Of a stretch of DNA of 64,000 bases, positions 34,921 to 44,107 are shown piece after piece. The position numbers and the translations under genes are program-made. The notes below the pieces were generated by a model, which saw only the letters and a program-made list of their open reading frames with translations, did not search any database and was not told the DNA's origin. The stretch is from Lysinibacillus pakistanensis (lineage in GTDB: Bacteria; Bacillota; Bacilli; Bacillales_A; Planococcaceae), in assembly GCF_030123245.1 (NCBI RefSeq), contig NZ_CP126101.1:1734501-1798500 (forward strand), written 5' to 3'. Position 1 is the first letter of the stretch. Each line of letters begins with the position of its first letter.

Positions 34921-37605
34921 TTCTGTGCTGTCGTTTTCTTCATTTGGAACGACAGGGTCAGTCGGTAGTGTAGGTGGTTGACCACCGTTATTTGTGCCAT
35001 TATTGGTGTTGTTACCACCATTATTGCCACCACTGCCATTATTACCGTTAGGATTGCCATTGTTACTATTATTTCCACTACCATTATGGTTGCCATTATT
35101 TCCATTGTTGTTGTGATTGCCATTATTATCATTGCCATTTCCTTGATCCGGAGACGTTGGCTGTTCTAAATCAGGTTCATCTGGAGTATCCGGGTCTTGG
35201 TTTTCGTCTGGCATACTTGTCACTTGGAAGGAGGCTGTACCAGGTTCGCTTCGTGTACCATCCACAATAGCGACGACAGAGATTGTATAATTACCATCCT
35301 CTAAATTGTTTGCAACTGTTAGGCCTTTGCTTTCTGTTGTTCCAAGAGAAATTGTTTCTCCGCCTTCACGTGTAGCAGAGACCTCAAAGGTAGTTGGCAA
35401 TGGTTCGTTAGTTTCAGGATCCAGAATAGCATCATGTTCCCAAGAAATGCTAATTGATTGAGCACCTAAATCTAAATTTGCCGAAACATTATAAGGTGTT
35501 GAAAGCTCAGGTGCCTCATATTCATTTGATACTTCCGTAGGCTCCGTGCCACGAACAAATAACTCAGTTTGACGTTTTTCACTTGGTGTGTAATCACTTG
35601 CTAATTTCAGTGGTTTTGAACCTACCTCGATTGTCATCTCTACAACAGAACTTGGTTTTTTGAAACGAGGTGTTTCAACATCCGCTGAAATGTCTTTCAT
35701 AATTTGTTTAAATAGTTGTTGTGGTAAACGACGTTCATCCCAAGTTGTGATAGGATCAAAGTGTTTCTCATAACCACTCCATATTGCGATTGAATAGTTA
35801 GTTGTGTAACCTGCAAACCATGAGTCTGGCACACTTGTGCTAGGTAAGTTGTATTTATCAAAATCAGCTTTTGAATAGTTAGTTGTACCCGTTTTACCTG
35901 CAATATCTAAGCCAGAGACATTGGCAGCAGTACCTGATGCATCGGGCTTATTGCCAACAACATCACGTAGCATGTCTGTTACCATGTAAGCTGTGTAATC
36001 ACTCATCGCAACATTAGGTTTTGGTGTGTAGTCCTTTGTTGTTTTACCATCACGATAAACAATTTTTGAAATTGCATGAGGATCATTGTAAACACCATCA
36101 TTACCGAATGCTGCATAGGAAGCTGCCATTTGGATAGGAGATATGGCAATATCCCCCCCACCAATCGCATCAGATTCATACACATTTTTTGCCTTAATAC
36201 CTAAACGACCAATGAATTCCTTTGCCTTGTCAGTTCCAACCTCTTTTAAAGCTTTTACAGCTGGAACGTTTCGGGAAGCATATAGTGCCTTACGTGCTGT
36301 CATGGCCCCCATGTATTTACCATCCCAGTTTGTAATAGTTTGCTGAGTTCCAGTGTATTTCATTGGTTCATCTACAAGCGTTTGACCTGTTGACCATTTT
36401 AAATATTCAATGGCTGGACCATAATCCAATAATGGCTTCATAGTAGAGCCTGGCTGATTTTGTGTTAAATCGTCTGCATAGTTCCAACCACGATTGCCAT
36501 AATTGCGTCCACCACCAACTGCTTGAATTTGACCCGTTTTTGTATCAACAACAGCTACACCAGATTGAATTTTTTCTGTTGGGAAATTACTATCATCATT
36601 CATAACATTTTCAACAATTTGTTGAGCTTTTGGATCAAGTGTTGTGTAGACCTTAATGCCTTCTGCCATTGCAGAACCATCACCGTTTTTCTCAAGTTCG
36701 TTTAGAACGACATCAAGGAAAGCATCATATTTAGAGCCAGCAAATTTTTGACGTGTTGTATCATCAGCTAAACCTGCTTGAACGTCTACTTTTTTTGCTT
36801 CTTCCATTTCAGCTTTTGTAATTTTACCATGTTGATACATTAATCCTAAGACTGTATTACGACGCTTTTCCGCAAGCTCAGGATTTTTTAATGGGTCGTA
36901 TGCATTTGGACGCTGTACTAAACCTGCAAGTAATGCTTCTTCATCTAACGTTAAATCTTTTAACTCCTTACCATAGAAATATTGAGCGGCTGTACCAAAG
37001 CCATATACACGACCTGACATAAGCATTTTGTTAAAGTACATTTCAAAGATTTCTTCTTTTGAGTATTTACGTTCTAATTGGAAAGCAAGCCAAGCCTCTT
37101 GTGCTTTACGTTTTAATTTTTTCTCATTTTGTAAAAAAGAGTTCTTCACAACTTGTTGTGTTAAAGTTGAAGCCCCCTGTGATCCAAAGCCATCGCGGAA
37201 GTTGGCAATAATTGCACCACCAAGACGATAAAAATCCATACCATGATGCTCAAAAAAGCGTACGTCTTCCGTAGCAAGGATAGCATTGATCATGTCCTCA
37301 GGTATATCTTCATATTTTATATATTTACGGTTTTCTGCACCAATTGTTGCAAATAAATCACCATTTTTATCAAAGAACTCAGAAGAAACAGGGTCTTTTA
37401 GTAATTCTTCCTTAAGCTCAGGCGCGCTACTAGCATAAAAAGCGAACATCCCAGCTCCTCCAATAAAACATGCAACTCCTATTGCCACCAGCGTTAAGAA
37501 AATGCGCTTAAACCATAGCTTTCCAGATGATTTGGGCACTTTCTTTTTATTTTTTTGAGCGAGAGCTTTTTGACGCTCACCGCGTGTTTGACGACGTTCA
37601 GTCAT
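34918..37605 (-). CDS. ponA: Class A penicillin-binding protein 1 (transglycosylase/transpeptidase)
   Basis: A bifunctional cell-wall synthase of 895 residues. A basic cytosolic N-terminus and one helix (about 32-54) anchor it. The glycosyltransferase has EDVRFFEHHGMDFYR with the catalytic Glu. The transpeptidase has GSTMK (SxxK), SRN and KTGTT. A fibronectin-III-like domain lies near residues 740-830, followed by an acidic stretch and an extreme Asn/Gly tail of about 60 residues. recU is upstream with a 4-base overlap, as in B. subtilis, where ponA and recU form one operon. Confidence 0.95.
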   Translation of the reverse strand: MTERRQTRGERQKALAQKNKKKVPKSSGKLWFKRIFLTLVAIGVACFIGGAGMFAFYASSAPELKEELLKDPVSSEFFDKNGDLFATIGAENRKYIKYEDIPEDMINAILATEDVRFFEHHGMDFYRLGGAIIANFRDGFGSQGASTLTQQVVKNSFLQNEKKLKRKAQEAWLAFQLERKYSKEEIFEMYFNKMLMSGRVYGFGTAAQYFYGKELKDLTLDEEALLAGLVQRPNAYDPLKNPELAEKRRNTVLGLMYQHGKITKAEMEEAKKVDVQAGLADDTTRQKFAGSKYDAFLDVVLNELEKNGDGSAMAEGIKVYTTLDPKAQQIVENVMNDDSNFPTEKIQSGVAVVDTKTGQIQAVGGGRNYGNRGWNYADDLTQNQPGSTMKPLLDYGPAIEYLKWSTGQTLVDEPMKYTGTQQTITNWDGKYMGAMTARKALYASRNVPAVKALKEVGTDKAKEFIGRLGIKAKNVYESDAIGGGDIAISPIQMAASYAAFGNDGVYNDPHAISKIVYRDGKTTKDYTPKPNVAMSDYTAYMVTDMLRDVVGNKPDASGTAANVSGLDIAGKTGTTNYSKADFDKYNLPSTSVPDSWFAGYTTNYSIAIWSGYEKHFDPITTWDERRLPQQLFKQIMKDISADVETPRFKKPSSVVEMTIEVGSKPLKLASDYTPSEKRQTELFVRGTEPTEVSNEYEAPELSTPYNVSANLDLGAQSISISWEHDAILDPETNEPLPTTFEVSATREGGETISLGTTESKGLTVANNLEDGNYTISVVAIVDGTRSEPGTASFQVTSMPDENQDPDTPDEPDLEQPTSPDQGNGNDNNGNHNNNGNNGNHNGSGNNSNNGNPNGNNGSGGNNGGNNTNNGTNNGGQPPTLPTDPVVPNEENDSTE

Positions 37606-38252
37606 TCTACAATCTCCTCACTTTCAGAACCATGGCTTTTTGCTTCAATGAGCTGCTGGACAATCGGTAAATAGTCGATACGTGGATAATAGCTTGTAGG
37701 AATTTCGAAAGCTTCTCTTTCAATCGTTGAAAAAGGTATCGATTTACGCTCACCATTCTCCATTGCTTGCCAGGCCTTTTGTAAAACTTCGTATGGCACA
37801 ATAAAATATCGTTCAAAAGCTGAAAAACGAACGATAATAAAAGCCACACCATTTTGTTCCGACACCTGCTGCATATGAGTCATTTGATGTAAGTGTATAT
37901 TTTTTAAGGGAAAACTCGTTTTGGAAGCTGTCTCCTTTGCATCAAAATCAATATACTGCCCTTTCCAAACACCATTATAATCTGTTGTGGAAGGAGTTCG
38001 GAAGTAAGCTTCGCGAATTACTGCAGCACTTCGTGATGGGTACTCTACTTTGACGATTTGTACGGGAACAGGTTTCTTATGAATGATAGCAAGTCGTCTT
38101 TTTATATAATAGTCGTTTGCTTCATTTATTTCATCTTCTAGTGTTTTCCCTCGATTACTAAAAGAGATTTCTTTGTTATCATCCTTTTTTTCCACATTTT
38201 GTACAGTTGGATTTGGGGTATACAATTTCCCATTTGGATAACGAATTGTCAT
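37602..38252 (-). CDS. recU: Holliday junction resolvase RecU
   Basis: RecU cuts four-way junctions and modulates RecA in Firmicutes. The 216-residue protein has the N-terminal NRGKTLEDEINEANDYY, the metal-binding strand YNGVWKGQYIDFDAKET with Asp and Glu-x-Lys of the PD-(D/E)XK fold, and the Phe/Tyr-rich IIVRFSAFERYFIVP. The stop overlaps the ponA start. Together they link wall growth and chromosome segregation, the order conserved in Bacillales. Confidence 0.93.
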   Translation of the reverse strand: MTIRYPNGKLYTPNPTVQNVEKKDDNKEISFSNRGKTLEDEINEANDYYIKRRLAIIHKKPVPVQIVKVEYPSRSAAVIREAYFRTPSTTDYNGVWKGQYIDFDAKETASKTSFPLKNIHLHQMTHMQQVSEQNGVAFIIVRFSAFERYFIVPYEVLQKAWQAMENGERKSIPFSTIEREAFEIPTSYYPRIDYLPIVQQLIEAKSHGSESEEIVE

Positions 38253-38663
38253 TTAGCTCATCCTCTATAATACTGCTATTATATACAATAGTTTACCATG
38301 ATTCAGTAGCAGTTCTCCACTTCTGGCTCGCTCAAAACATAACAGAAATCATACGACAAGAATCAATCAATATAGTACACTTTCCGTCTTCTGAAGTCGA
38401 AAAGTTGTCAAAAAAAGGCTGTGCTTTCTACTCAAAATGCCAAAAAAACAGATAAAGTTTTCATCCAATTCAGTAGTCAATTTGTCCTCTCTATTTGCCC
38501 CAATCTAGCTAGAAGATTATTCGGACAACAGCGCCTTAAGTTTGTTTTAATAAAAAAATATCGAAATTCTTCTTCTTTCAGCTAACTTACGCTTATTTTG
38601 TCACGCATGAAGGTAATTTTATACATGCGAGGAATACATAAGTAAAGCAAAGGAGGCGTTGTA
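38253..38663. other. Intergenic region between recU and a divergent small gene
   Basis: About 410 bases with no convincing gene. It must hold the recU-ponA promoter (minus strand, a TATAAT-like AT-rich stretch near 38260-38290) and a promoter for the small gene at 38664. No dyad or riboswitch structure was recognised. Confidence 0.5.
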
Positions 38664-38858
38664 TTGAATAAGTTGGAACAATTAGTTGCGCAGTTGGATC
38701 TGGTCAATCAATTACTTATAACAAGAGTGTCTTTGGAAAACAATGCACATAGCATGCATTTTTTTATGCAACTCAAAGCTGTTAGCCAGAAAGTAAGCTT
38801 AGCAGAAAAGAACTGGCAAGTAAAGAATGCGTGTTCGCCTATAAGTAGTGAAAAATGA
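38664..38858 (+). CDS. Small hypothetical protein
   Basis: A 64-residue frame with a very strong ribosome site (AAAGGAGG) seven bases before a TTG start. The product is helical, with a leucine-rich first half (LEQLVAQLDLVNQLL) and no membrane segment or known motif. It sits where B. subtilis has the small yppC-yppG genes, upstream of yppE, but no clear match to any of them is visible. Confidence 0.5.
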   Translation: MNKLEQLVAQLDLVNQLLITRVSLENNAHSMHFFMQLKAVSQKVSLAEKNWQVKNACSPISSEK

Positions 38859-39087
38859 TAGACTTTGGTACACTTATCTCATATGCAAAATAACTCACTC
38901 AATATGTGTATTTTAAATACAATATTTACCATTATAAGAGGTGAGAGACATGCTATTATAAAAAAACTTCATATACAACTTGCTTGTCATGTATTGTGTT
39001 GAGATTTTCGCTAACAGTACTACTATACATGCTGAAGAAGTGATTTTAAGTTCGTATTTGTTGGAATGAATGAGATGAGGTGCGAAA

Positions 39088-39474
39088 TTGTTATTAATAC
39101 AGCAAACTTCCATATTAATAGATGAATGTGAAAAAAGTGTTGCACGCTTTTGGCAAATGCGTGAAGAGGATCGTACACCTGATTTTTTTAAAGAGGTTAA
39201 GCCACATGCCGATGCTATACATCATCACTTAAAGGAGTGGCAACAGGGGGCCAATTTGTGGATTCAAAACAATAATCCAAAGTATATGCATATCCAACAA
39301 ATTGCTGCTGTGGTGGAATCCATGGAGCAATTTGTTGTGCAATCTTTTTTTAAAGAAACAAGTAAAAAACGCTTTTTAGATGCTATTCATTCTACCTCCT
39401 TTACATTGAAAAATTTTGAGCGAATCGTGAAGGAGGGAACAAAAGATGTTATCCAAAAAGAGAACCATCAATGA
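39088..39474 (+). CDS. yppE: YppE family protein (DUF1798)
   Basis: A 128-residue helical-bundle protein matching the DUF1798 pattern: an N-terminal helix with a conserved Cys/Glu, the FFKEVKPHADAIHHHLKEW segment, and a later helix with a conserved TLKNF turn. The structure of YppE is known as a four-helix up-down bundle, but its role is not. It starts with TTG after GATGAGGTG. The 3' end overlaps mrfA by 29 bases, so the two are co-expressed, as in B. subtilis. Confidence 0.78.
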   Translation: MLLIQQTSILIDECEKSVARFWQMREEDRTPDFFKEVKPHADAIHHHLKEWQQGANLWIQNNNPKYMHIQQIAAVVESMEQFVVQSFFKETSKKRFLDAIHSTSFTLKNFERIVKEGTKDVIQKENHQ

Positions 39475-41716
39475 ATTATTAAACGAGTGGAGATATGATG
39501 AGGAATTAAAAGAGCGAATTATACACTGGCAGACACTGGAAGGACGGGAAGCAAAATATGCTCCTTTCCCTAGAAATTTACATCCTTCTCTAGTAAAGGC
39601 ACTACAGGCAAGAGGGATCGAGCAGCTTTATACACATCAGCGAGAAGCTTTCGATTTAGCGCAGAGTGGTACATCCTTTACTGCGGTTACGCCAACAGCA
39701 TCAGGTAAATCATATTGCTATCATCTGCCAGTTCTTCAAACAATATTAGAGGATAAAAATGCCAGGGCTATTTATTTATTTCCGACAAAGGCTTTAGCAC
39801 AGGATCAGAAAAATGATTTAAATGAATTAATTGAACAAAGTGGAGAAGAGATATTAAGCTACACATATGATGGAGATACCGCACCTGGAATTCGCCAAAA
39901 GGTACGTAAGGCAGGGCATATTGTCATGACAAACCCCGATATGCTCCATTCAGGAATATTACCACACCATACGAAATGGGTATCCCTTTTTGAAAATTTA
40001 CAGTATATCGTTATTGATGAATTACATACATATAAAGGTGTATTTGGTTCACATGTTGCCCATGTTATACGCAGACTCAAGCGGATATGTGCATTTTATG
40101 GCAGTAAGCCGGTGTTTATTTGTACTTCGGCAACTATAAAAAATCCAAAGGAATTAGCAGAGATTCTAACAAATGAAACTCATGCATTAATTGCTGATTC
40201 GGGAGCACCAGTTGGTAAAAAAACATTTCTTTTTTACAATCCGCCTATTGTTCATAAAACGTTTGGTGTGCGTCGTAGTGCGGTTTTAGAGGTAAGTGAC
40301 CTAGCTAAAAGATTATATATAGCAGGTATTCAAACCATTATCTTTGCTAAAAGCCGTGTAAGAGTAGAAATGATAGTGACTTATTTAAAGGAGCTGACAA
40401 GAAACAAGCTACTTGATGAATCGGTGCGAGGCTATCGTGGTGGCTATTTGCCTTCTGAGCGAAGAGTAATTGAACGTGGTCTTCGAGATGGTACTATTCA
40501 AACAGTTGTTAGTACAAATGCATTGGAATTAGGAGTCGATATTGGACAGCTTCAAGCATGCATTATGACAGGTTACCCAGGAAATATTGCAAGTGCCTGG
40601 CAGCAAGCTGGTCGCGCTGGTCGTCGACAGGACGAGGCATTAATTATTTATGTAGCCCAATCGTCTGCACTGGATCAGTATGTGGTCAATTATCCACTCT
40701 TTTTACTCGGTGGTGCTCCTGAGGAAGCACGTATTTACCCTGAAAATATGTTAATTTTAATGGACCACTTAAAATGTGCAGCATTCGAGTTACCTTTTTC
40801 CACAAATGATGCATATGGAGAATATGAAGTTCAGGAATTATTAGATTATCTAGCAGAGGAAGGCGTTGTTTTTAAAACAAGTGATAAGTGGCACTGGATG
40901 AGTGATCGTTTTCCTGCACATGATATTAGTCTGCGCTCTGCTTCTCAGGAAAACGTTGTAATCATTGATATGACAGTTCCTGCACAAACAAAGGTCATCG
41001 GTGAAATGGATCGTCACAGCGCAATGACATTATTACATGAAGAGGCAATCTATTTACATCAGGGCATTCAGTTTCAAGTAGAAAAGCTTGATTGGGAAGA
41101 AAAGAAAGCCTTTGTCCGTGAAGTAGATGTCGATTACTACACAGATGCTAATCTAGCAGTTGAAATGAAAGTACTAGAAGAGGATCGTAATCGGGATTAT
41201 AAGGGGGGCACAATTAGCTTTGGTGATGTTGGGTTAGTTGCTCAGGCCACACTATTTAAAAAAATACGCTTTGGCACTCATGATAATATCGGATCAGGTC
41301 CAATCCATTTACCACCAGATGAGATGCATACAAGTGCCACCTGGCTATCACTTCATTTATCAGAGCAGTGGTCAGAGGCAGAATTGACCGAGGTAATGAT
41401 TGGAATAGCCTACGCAATGAATGCCTTTATACCTTTGTTTATTCAATGTGATAGCAGTGATGTAGCAGTCGTGCCACAAGTTAAAGCATCCCATAATAAG
41501 CTGCCAACATTTTTTGTTTATGATAAGTATCCTGGAGGAATCGGATTAAGTGAAAAGGTCTATGATTTATGGGAGGACTTATTAACAAAAACGCAGCACC
41601 ATGTTATAAACTGTCCTTGTGAAGCTGGCTGCCCATCTTGTATTGGTCCACAAGACACTACGATGAATGTAAAAAGTAAAGTCGTCAAGCTACTTCAACT
41701 ATTAAATTATAAGTAG
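39446..41716 (+). CDS. mrfA: DEAD/DEAH-box helicase MrfA (YprA)
   Basis: A superfamily-2 helicase of 756 residues. Walker A is TPTASGKS (82-89), motif II IDELHTY, motif III TSATI, and motif VI QQAGRAGRR. The C-terminal third is the DUF1998/MZB region with four Cys in NCPCEAGCPSCIGP that bind metal. In B. subtilis MrfA with the exonuclease MrfB (YprB) repairs mitomycin C damage without excision nucleases. Here mrfB does not follow; a terminator and unrelated genes do. The ATG has AAGGAGGG before it. Confidence 0.9.
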   Translation: MLSKKRTINELLNEWRYDEELKERIIHWQTLEGREAKYAPFPRNLHPSLVKALQARGIEQLYTHQREAFDLAQSGTSFTAVTPTASGKSYCYHLPVLQTILEDKNARAIYLFPTKALAQDQKNDLNELIEQSGEEILSYTYDGDTAPGIRQKVRKAGHIVMTNPDMLHSGILPHHTKWVSLFENLQYIVIDELHTYKGVFGSHVAHVIRRLKRICAFYGSKPVFICTSATIKNPKELAEILTNETHALIADSGAPVGKKTFLFYNPPIVHKTFGVRRSAVLEVSDLAKRLYIAGIQTIIFAKSRVRVEMIVTYLKELTRNKLLDESVRGYRGGYLPSERRVIERGLRDGTIQTVVSTNALELGVDIGQLQACIMTGYPGNIASAWQQAGRAGRRQDEALIIYVAQSSALDQYVVNYPLFLLGGAPEEARIYPENMLILMDHLKCAAFELPFSTNDAYGEYEVQELLDYLAEEGVVFKTSDKWHWMSDRFPAHDISLRSASQENVVIIDMTVPAQTKVIGEMDRHSAMTLLHEEAIYLHQGIQFQVEKLDWEEKKAFVREVDVDYYTDANLAVEMKVLEEDRNRDYKGGTISFGDVGLVAQATLFKKIRFGTHDNIGSGPIHLPPDEMHTSATWLSLHLSEQWSEAELTEVMIGIAYAMNAFIPLFIQCDSSDVAVVPQVKASHNKLPTFFVYDKYPGGIGLSEKVYDLWEDLLTKTQHHVINCPCEAGCPSCIGPQDTTMNVKSKVVKLLQLLNYK

Positions 41717-41880
41717 TTAAGTATAGAGAGGGAGAGGATTTAGTTTAAATCTTCAAACCCAAATTGATCTTGTTACTGTCTAGTTTGAAGGTCCTTATGG
41801 GCCAATCGCTGTTTATTAGTTACAAAATTTTAAAAATTATTTACTGTAGCTTGCACGGATCATAATAGCTACTCTAATTG

Positions 41881-41917
41881 AAGTTGCTGTCTGTTTTTTA
41901 CAGGCAGCAGCTTTTTC
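41881..41917 (+). terminator. Terminator downstream of mrfA
   Basis: Stem AAGTTGCTGTCTG / CAGGCAGCAGCTT with a 7-base loop, followed by TTTTTC. It lies 165 bases after the mrfA stop. A further inverted repeat CTTCAAAC/GTTTGAAG lies near 41753-41791. Confidence 0.8.
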
Positions 41918-42040
41918 AAATACTATTGCTCACAGAAATAATTAAAGTATGTCATAACGAGAAATTAGTGATCTTAATATATTCTGACGTTTTACAAGGA
42001 GTAATCTGAAAAAGGGTTACAAAACCAAAATAGCATAACA

Positions 42041-42069
42041 TTGACAGTCACCCGACCGTATAGTATCAT
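42041..42069 (+). promoter_or_regulatory. Sigma-A promoter of the APH-like gene
   Basis: Consensus TTGACA (42041-42046), 17 bases, TATCAT (42064-42069). The TTG in this -35 box also opens a long frame but would place translation inside the promoter. Confidence 0.7.
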
Positions 42070-42106
42070 TTTCATTCTTACTTGTTGCGAGAAAGGTGGA
42101 TTGACT

Positions 42107-43045
42107 TTGTTAATTGAAAGTGTAATAGACCACATATCGAGCCTTAAAGGGTATTCATCTATAAAAAAAGTGGAGAAAGGATACTCACCAGATGAAAAAT
42201 ACATAGTTACCGTCGGCCAGAATCAATACTTTATACGATTATTTGACATACAATATCACGGAAAACGAACCATCGAATTTTCATTGCTTCAAGCATTAGA
42301 AAAACAAGGTGTACAAACACATAAAGCCATAGAATGTAATTTATTGATTGAGGCTAATCTTTCTGTCATGGTATTAAGCTATATTGAAGGATACCCTGCA
42401 GATGAATTCATTTTGAATCTTTCTGATGTGGCGCAATTTAATATAGGTCTTGCTGCTGGGAAAGAATTAAGAAAAATTCATCAGCTACATGCCCATGCCC
42501 CGCAAACGATGCACTGGGAAGAAGCTCAAAGAAAGAAATTCAGTTTTTATTTAAATGAATATAAAAAAGGAAGCTATCAACTGCCAAAAGAGCATAAAAT
42601 ACTAAACTTTATTGAAAACAATTTCCACCTTCTTAAAGATCGACCTATCACATTACTCCATGATGATTTTCATCTTGGCCATATCATCGTTCAAAATAAC
42701 TTGTATAATGCCGTAATTGATTTTAATGGCTATGATTTTGGTGACCCCTATCATGATTTTTATAATCTTTCTTTGTTTAGTAGAAGACATAGTATCCCAT
42801 TTTGTATTGGACAAATAAATGGTTATTTTACAGAATCTCCAGACGATACGTTTTGGCGAATATATGCCCTTTATGCAGCGATGAATATCATCTCTACGAT
42901 TGTGTGGACGAAAAAATATGATGACCAATCATTTGATGATGCATTGGAAAGAATCCATCTCATTTTAGAAGATCATGACTATTTTAATTTGGATCAACCA
43001 TTATGGTATAAGTCCAAATCTGTTGATAATGTTACAGGTTTATAA
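42107..43045 (+). CDS. Aminoglycoside phosphotransferase (APH)-family kinase
   Basis: A 313-residue protein-kinase-like fold. The catalytic loop is LLHDDFHLGHIIV, a variant of the usual HGDxxxxN with His at the Asn position. The metal-binding Asp lies in VIDFNGYDFGDPYHDF. The N-lobe has a Lys-poor VGQNQYFIRLFDI strand. Relatives phosphorylate antibiotics, choline-like small molecules or sugars, so resistance is only one option. TTG at 42107, after GGTGGA, is the best start, since a promoter covers 42041-42069. A perfect terminator follows. Confidence 0.78.
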   Translation: MLIESVIDHISSLKGYSSIKKVEKGYSPDEKYIVTVGQNQYFIRLFDIQYHGKRTIEFSLLQALEKQGVQTHKAIECNLLIEANLSVMVLSYIEGYPADEFILNLSDVAQFNIGLAAGKELRKIHQLHAHAPQTMHWEEAQRKKFSFYLNEYKKGSYQLPKEHKILNFIENNFHLLKDRPITLLHDDFHLGHIIVQNNLYNAVIDFNGYDFGDPYHDFYNLSLFSRRHSIPFCIGQINGYFTESPDDTFWRIYALYAAMNIISTIVWTKKYDDQSFDDALERIHLILEDHDYFNLDQPLWYKSKSVDNVTGL

Positions 43046-43075
43046 ACGGTGATATGTTTGCTATTGTGTATTTTT

Positions 43076-43117
43076 AAACTGAACTAATATTTATTAAATT
43101 TAGTTCAGTTTTTATTT
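43076..43117 (+). terminator. Terminator after the APH-like gene
   Basis: Perfect 11-bp stem AAACTGAACTA / TAGTTCAGTTT with a 14-base loop, followed by TTTATTT. Confidence 0.85.
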
Positions 43118-43146
43118 ATGAGCAAATCTATTTTTAAATTATTGAC

Positions 43147-43172
43147 CTAACGGTGTAGGTTAGTAGATTAAG
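43147..43172 (+). repeat. AACGGGTGC-type repeat, copy 1 (diverged)
   Basis: Matches the copy at 44025 at about 19 of 26 positions by eye, sharing CTAACGGTG and TTAGT. It lies between the APH-like and nucleotidyltransferase genes. Confidence 0.5.
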
Positions 43173-43227
43173 AAATTATTATACAAATTAGAGAAATATT
43201 ATGTATTAGGATGATTAGGAGGTATTT

Positions 43228-44028
43228 ATGACGACAAATATTTTAAATATACAAGAGGAAGCCAAAAAAATTGTAGAAAAAGTTGCTTATATTTATCAAT
43301 ATCATACAAGAGAGGATTTTATAGGTTTAATTGTTCATGGTTCCGTAGTAAAAGGTGGCATTATTCCAGGTTCAAGCGATATTGATTTTCATCTTTATTT
43401 GAAGGAAACGGCTTTTGAAAAACAAGGTATATTACCATTGGAGTTATATCTAAAAATTCATCGAGATTTAAGCAAAATTGATACGAAACCATTTAGCTAT
43501 ATTCAATGTGAAGCATTAACAGATAAATTACCAAAGGGATTTATTGGTCCAGTTCCTGGTGCTTATCAAATTGTGGCTGGAAGGTTGCCAGTAGAGGAAG
43601 CATCAAATGAACAATTGAAGGAAACGGCATTAAAATCATTAAATGATTTAACTGTTGTTCCCAAGTATTTTTCTACACTATTAGACCACGGAAAAGAGAG
43701 ATTAACGAGAGTTGTACGTTTACTTAATACACAAGTTTCTCCAACAATATATCACGTCCTATCTTTAGTACATCAAGATGCCATTGAAATATGGCAGATG
43801 CCAAAAAATAAGGCAATACACTTATTACCCGAAGAAATGAAAAAATTTGCAATTCAATTTTATGAATGTGCTAAAAGGTATTACCCTGATGAAATTTCGG
43901 TTAATGATGCTTTAGGTATGATTGAAAATGGTGCAAAGTTCTTCGAAAGTGTAAATCTCTGGTTCAAATTGAGAAAAACTAACGGATGCGTTAATTATAG
44001 ATCGTTGAGGTACATTGGCAACAACTAA
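43228..44028 (+). CDS. Nucleotidyltransferase-domain protein
   Basis: The polymerase-beta-like nucleotidyltransferase core is HGSVVKGG (Gly38-Ser39) with the metal-binding pair Asp51 and Asp53 in SSDIDFHLYL. A helical C-terminal part of about 150 residues follows, as in aminoglycoside adenylyltransferases and related small-molecule nucleotidylating enzymes. The 266 residues end in an odd tail, KTNGCVNYRSLRY, encoded by a copy of the AACGGGTGC-type repeat, so the original gene probably ended earlier. ATG with ribosome site TAGGAGG. Substrate unknown. Confidence 0.75.
   Translation: MTTNILNIQEEAKKIVEKVAYIYQYHTREDFIGLIVHGSVVKGGIIPGSSDIDFHLYLKETAFEKQGILPLELYLKIHRDLSKIDTKPFSYIQCEALTDKLPKGFIGPVPGAYQIVAGRLPVEEASNEQLKETALKSLNDLTVVPKYFSTLLDHGKERLTRVVRLLNTQVSPTIYHVLSLVHQDAIEIWQMPKNKAIHLLPEEMKKFAIQFYECAKRYYPDEISVNDALGMIENGAKFFESVNLWFKLRKTNGCVNYRSLRYIGNN
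43979..44003 (+). repeat. AACGGGTGC-type repeat, copy 2, inside the 3' end of the nucleotidyltransferase gene
   Basis: AACGGATGCGTTAATT here closely matches AACGGGTGCGTTAATT at 51001, including the following AGAT-CG. It encodes the last residues of the preceding gene. Confidence 0.65.
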
Positions 44029-44050
44029 CGGTGCAATTTAGTTGAACAAG
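44025..44050 (+). repeat. AACGGGTGC-type repeat, copy 3
   Basis: CTAACGGTGCAATTTAGTTG followed by AACAAG. It begins at the stop codon of the nucleotidyltransferase gene, only 22 bases after copy 2. Confidence 0.65.
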
Positions 44051-44107
44051 CGTAAATAATTCTACAGACCTTATTTAGATAGAAATAACATTAATTAGGA
44101 GGAAAGA

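Noticed and set aside
34978..35169. Open frame on the plus strand with a long run of Ile, Val and Thr
   Set aside because: It is the antisense of the Asn/Gly-rich tail of ponA; the low complexity on the coding strand creates an artificial hydrophobic frame.
42041..42106. TTG at 42041 as the start of the APH-like protein
   Set aside because: That TTG is part of a consensus -35 box with a matching -10 17 bases on, so translation must start downstream.
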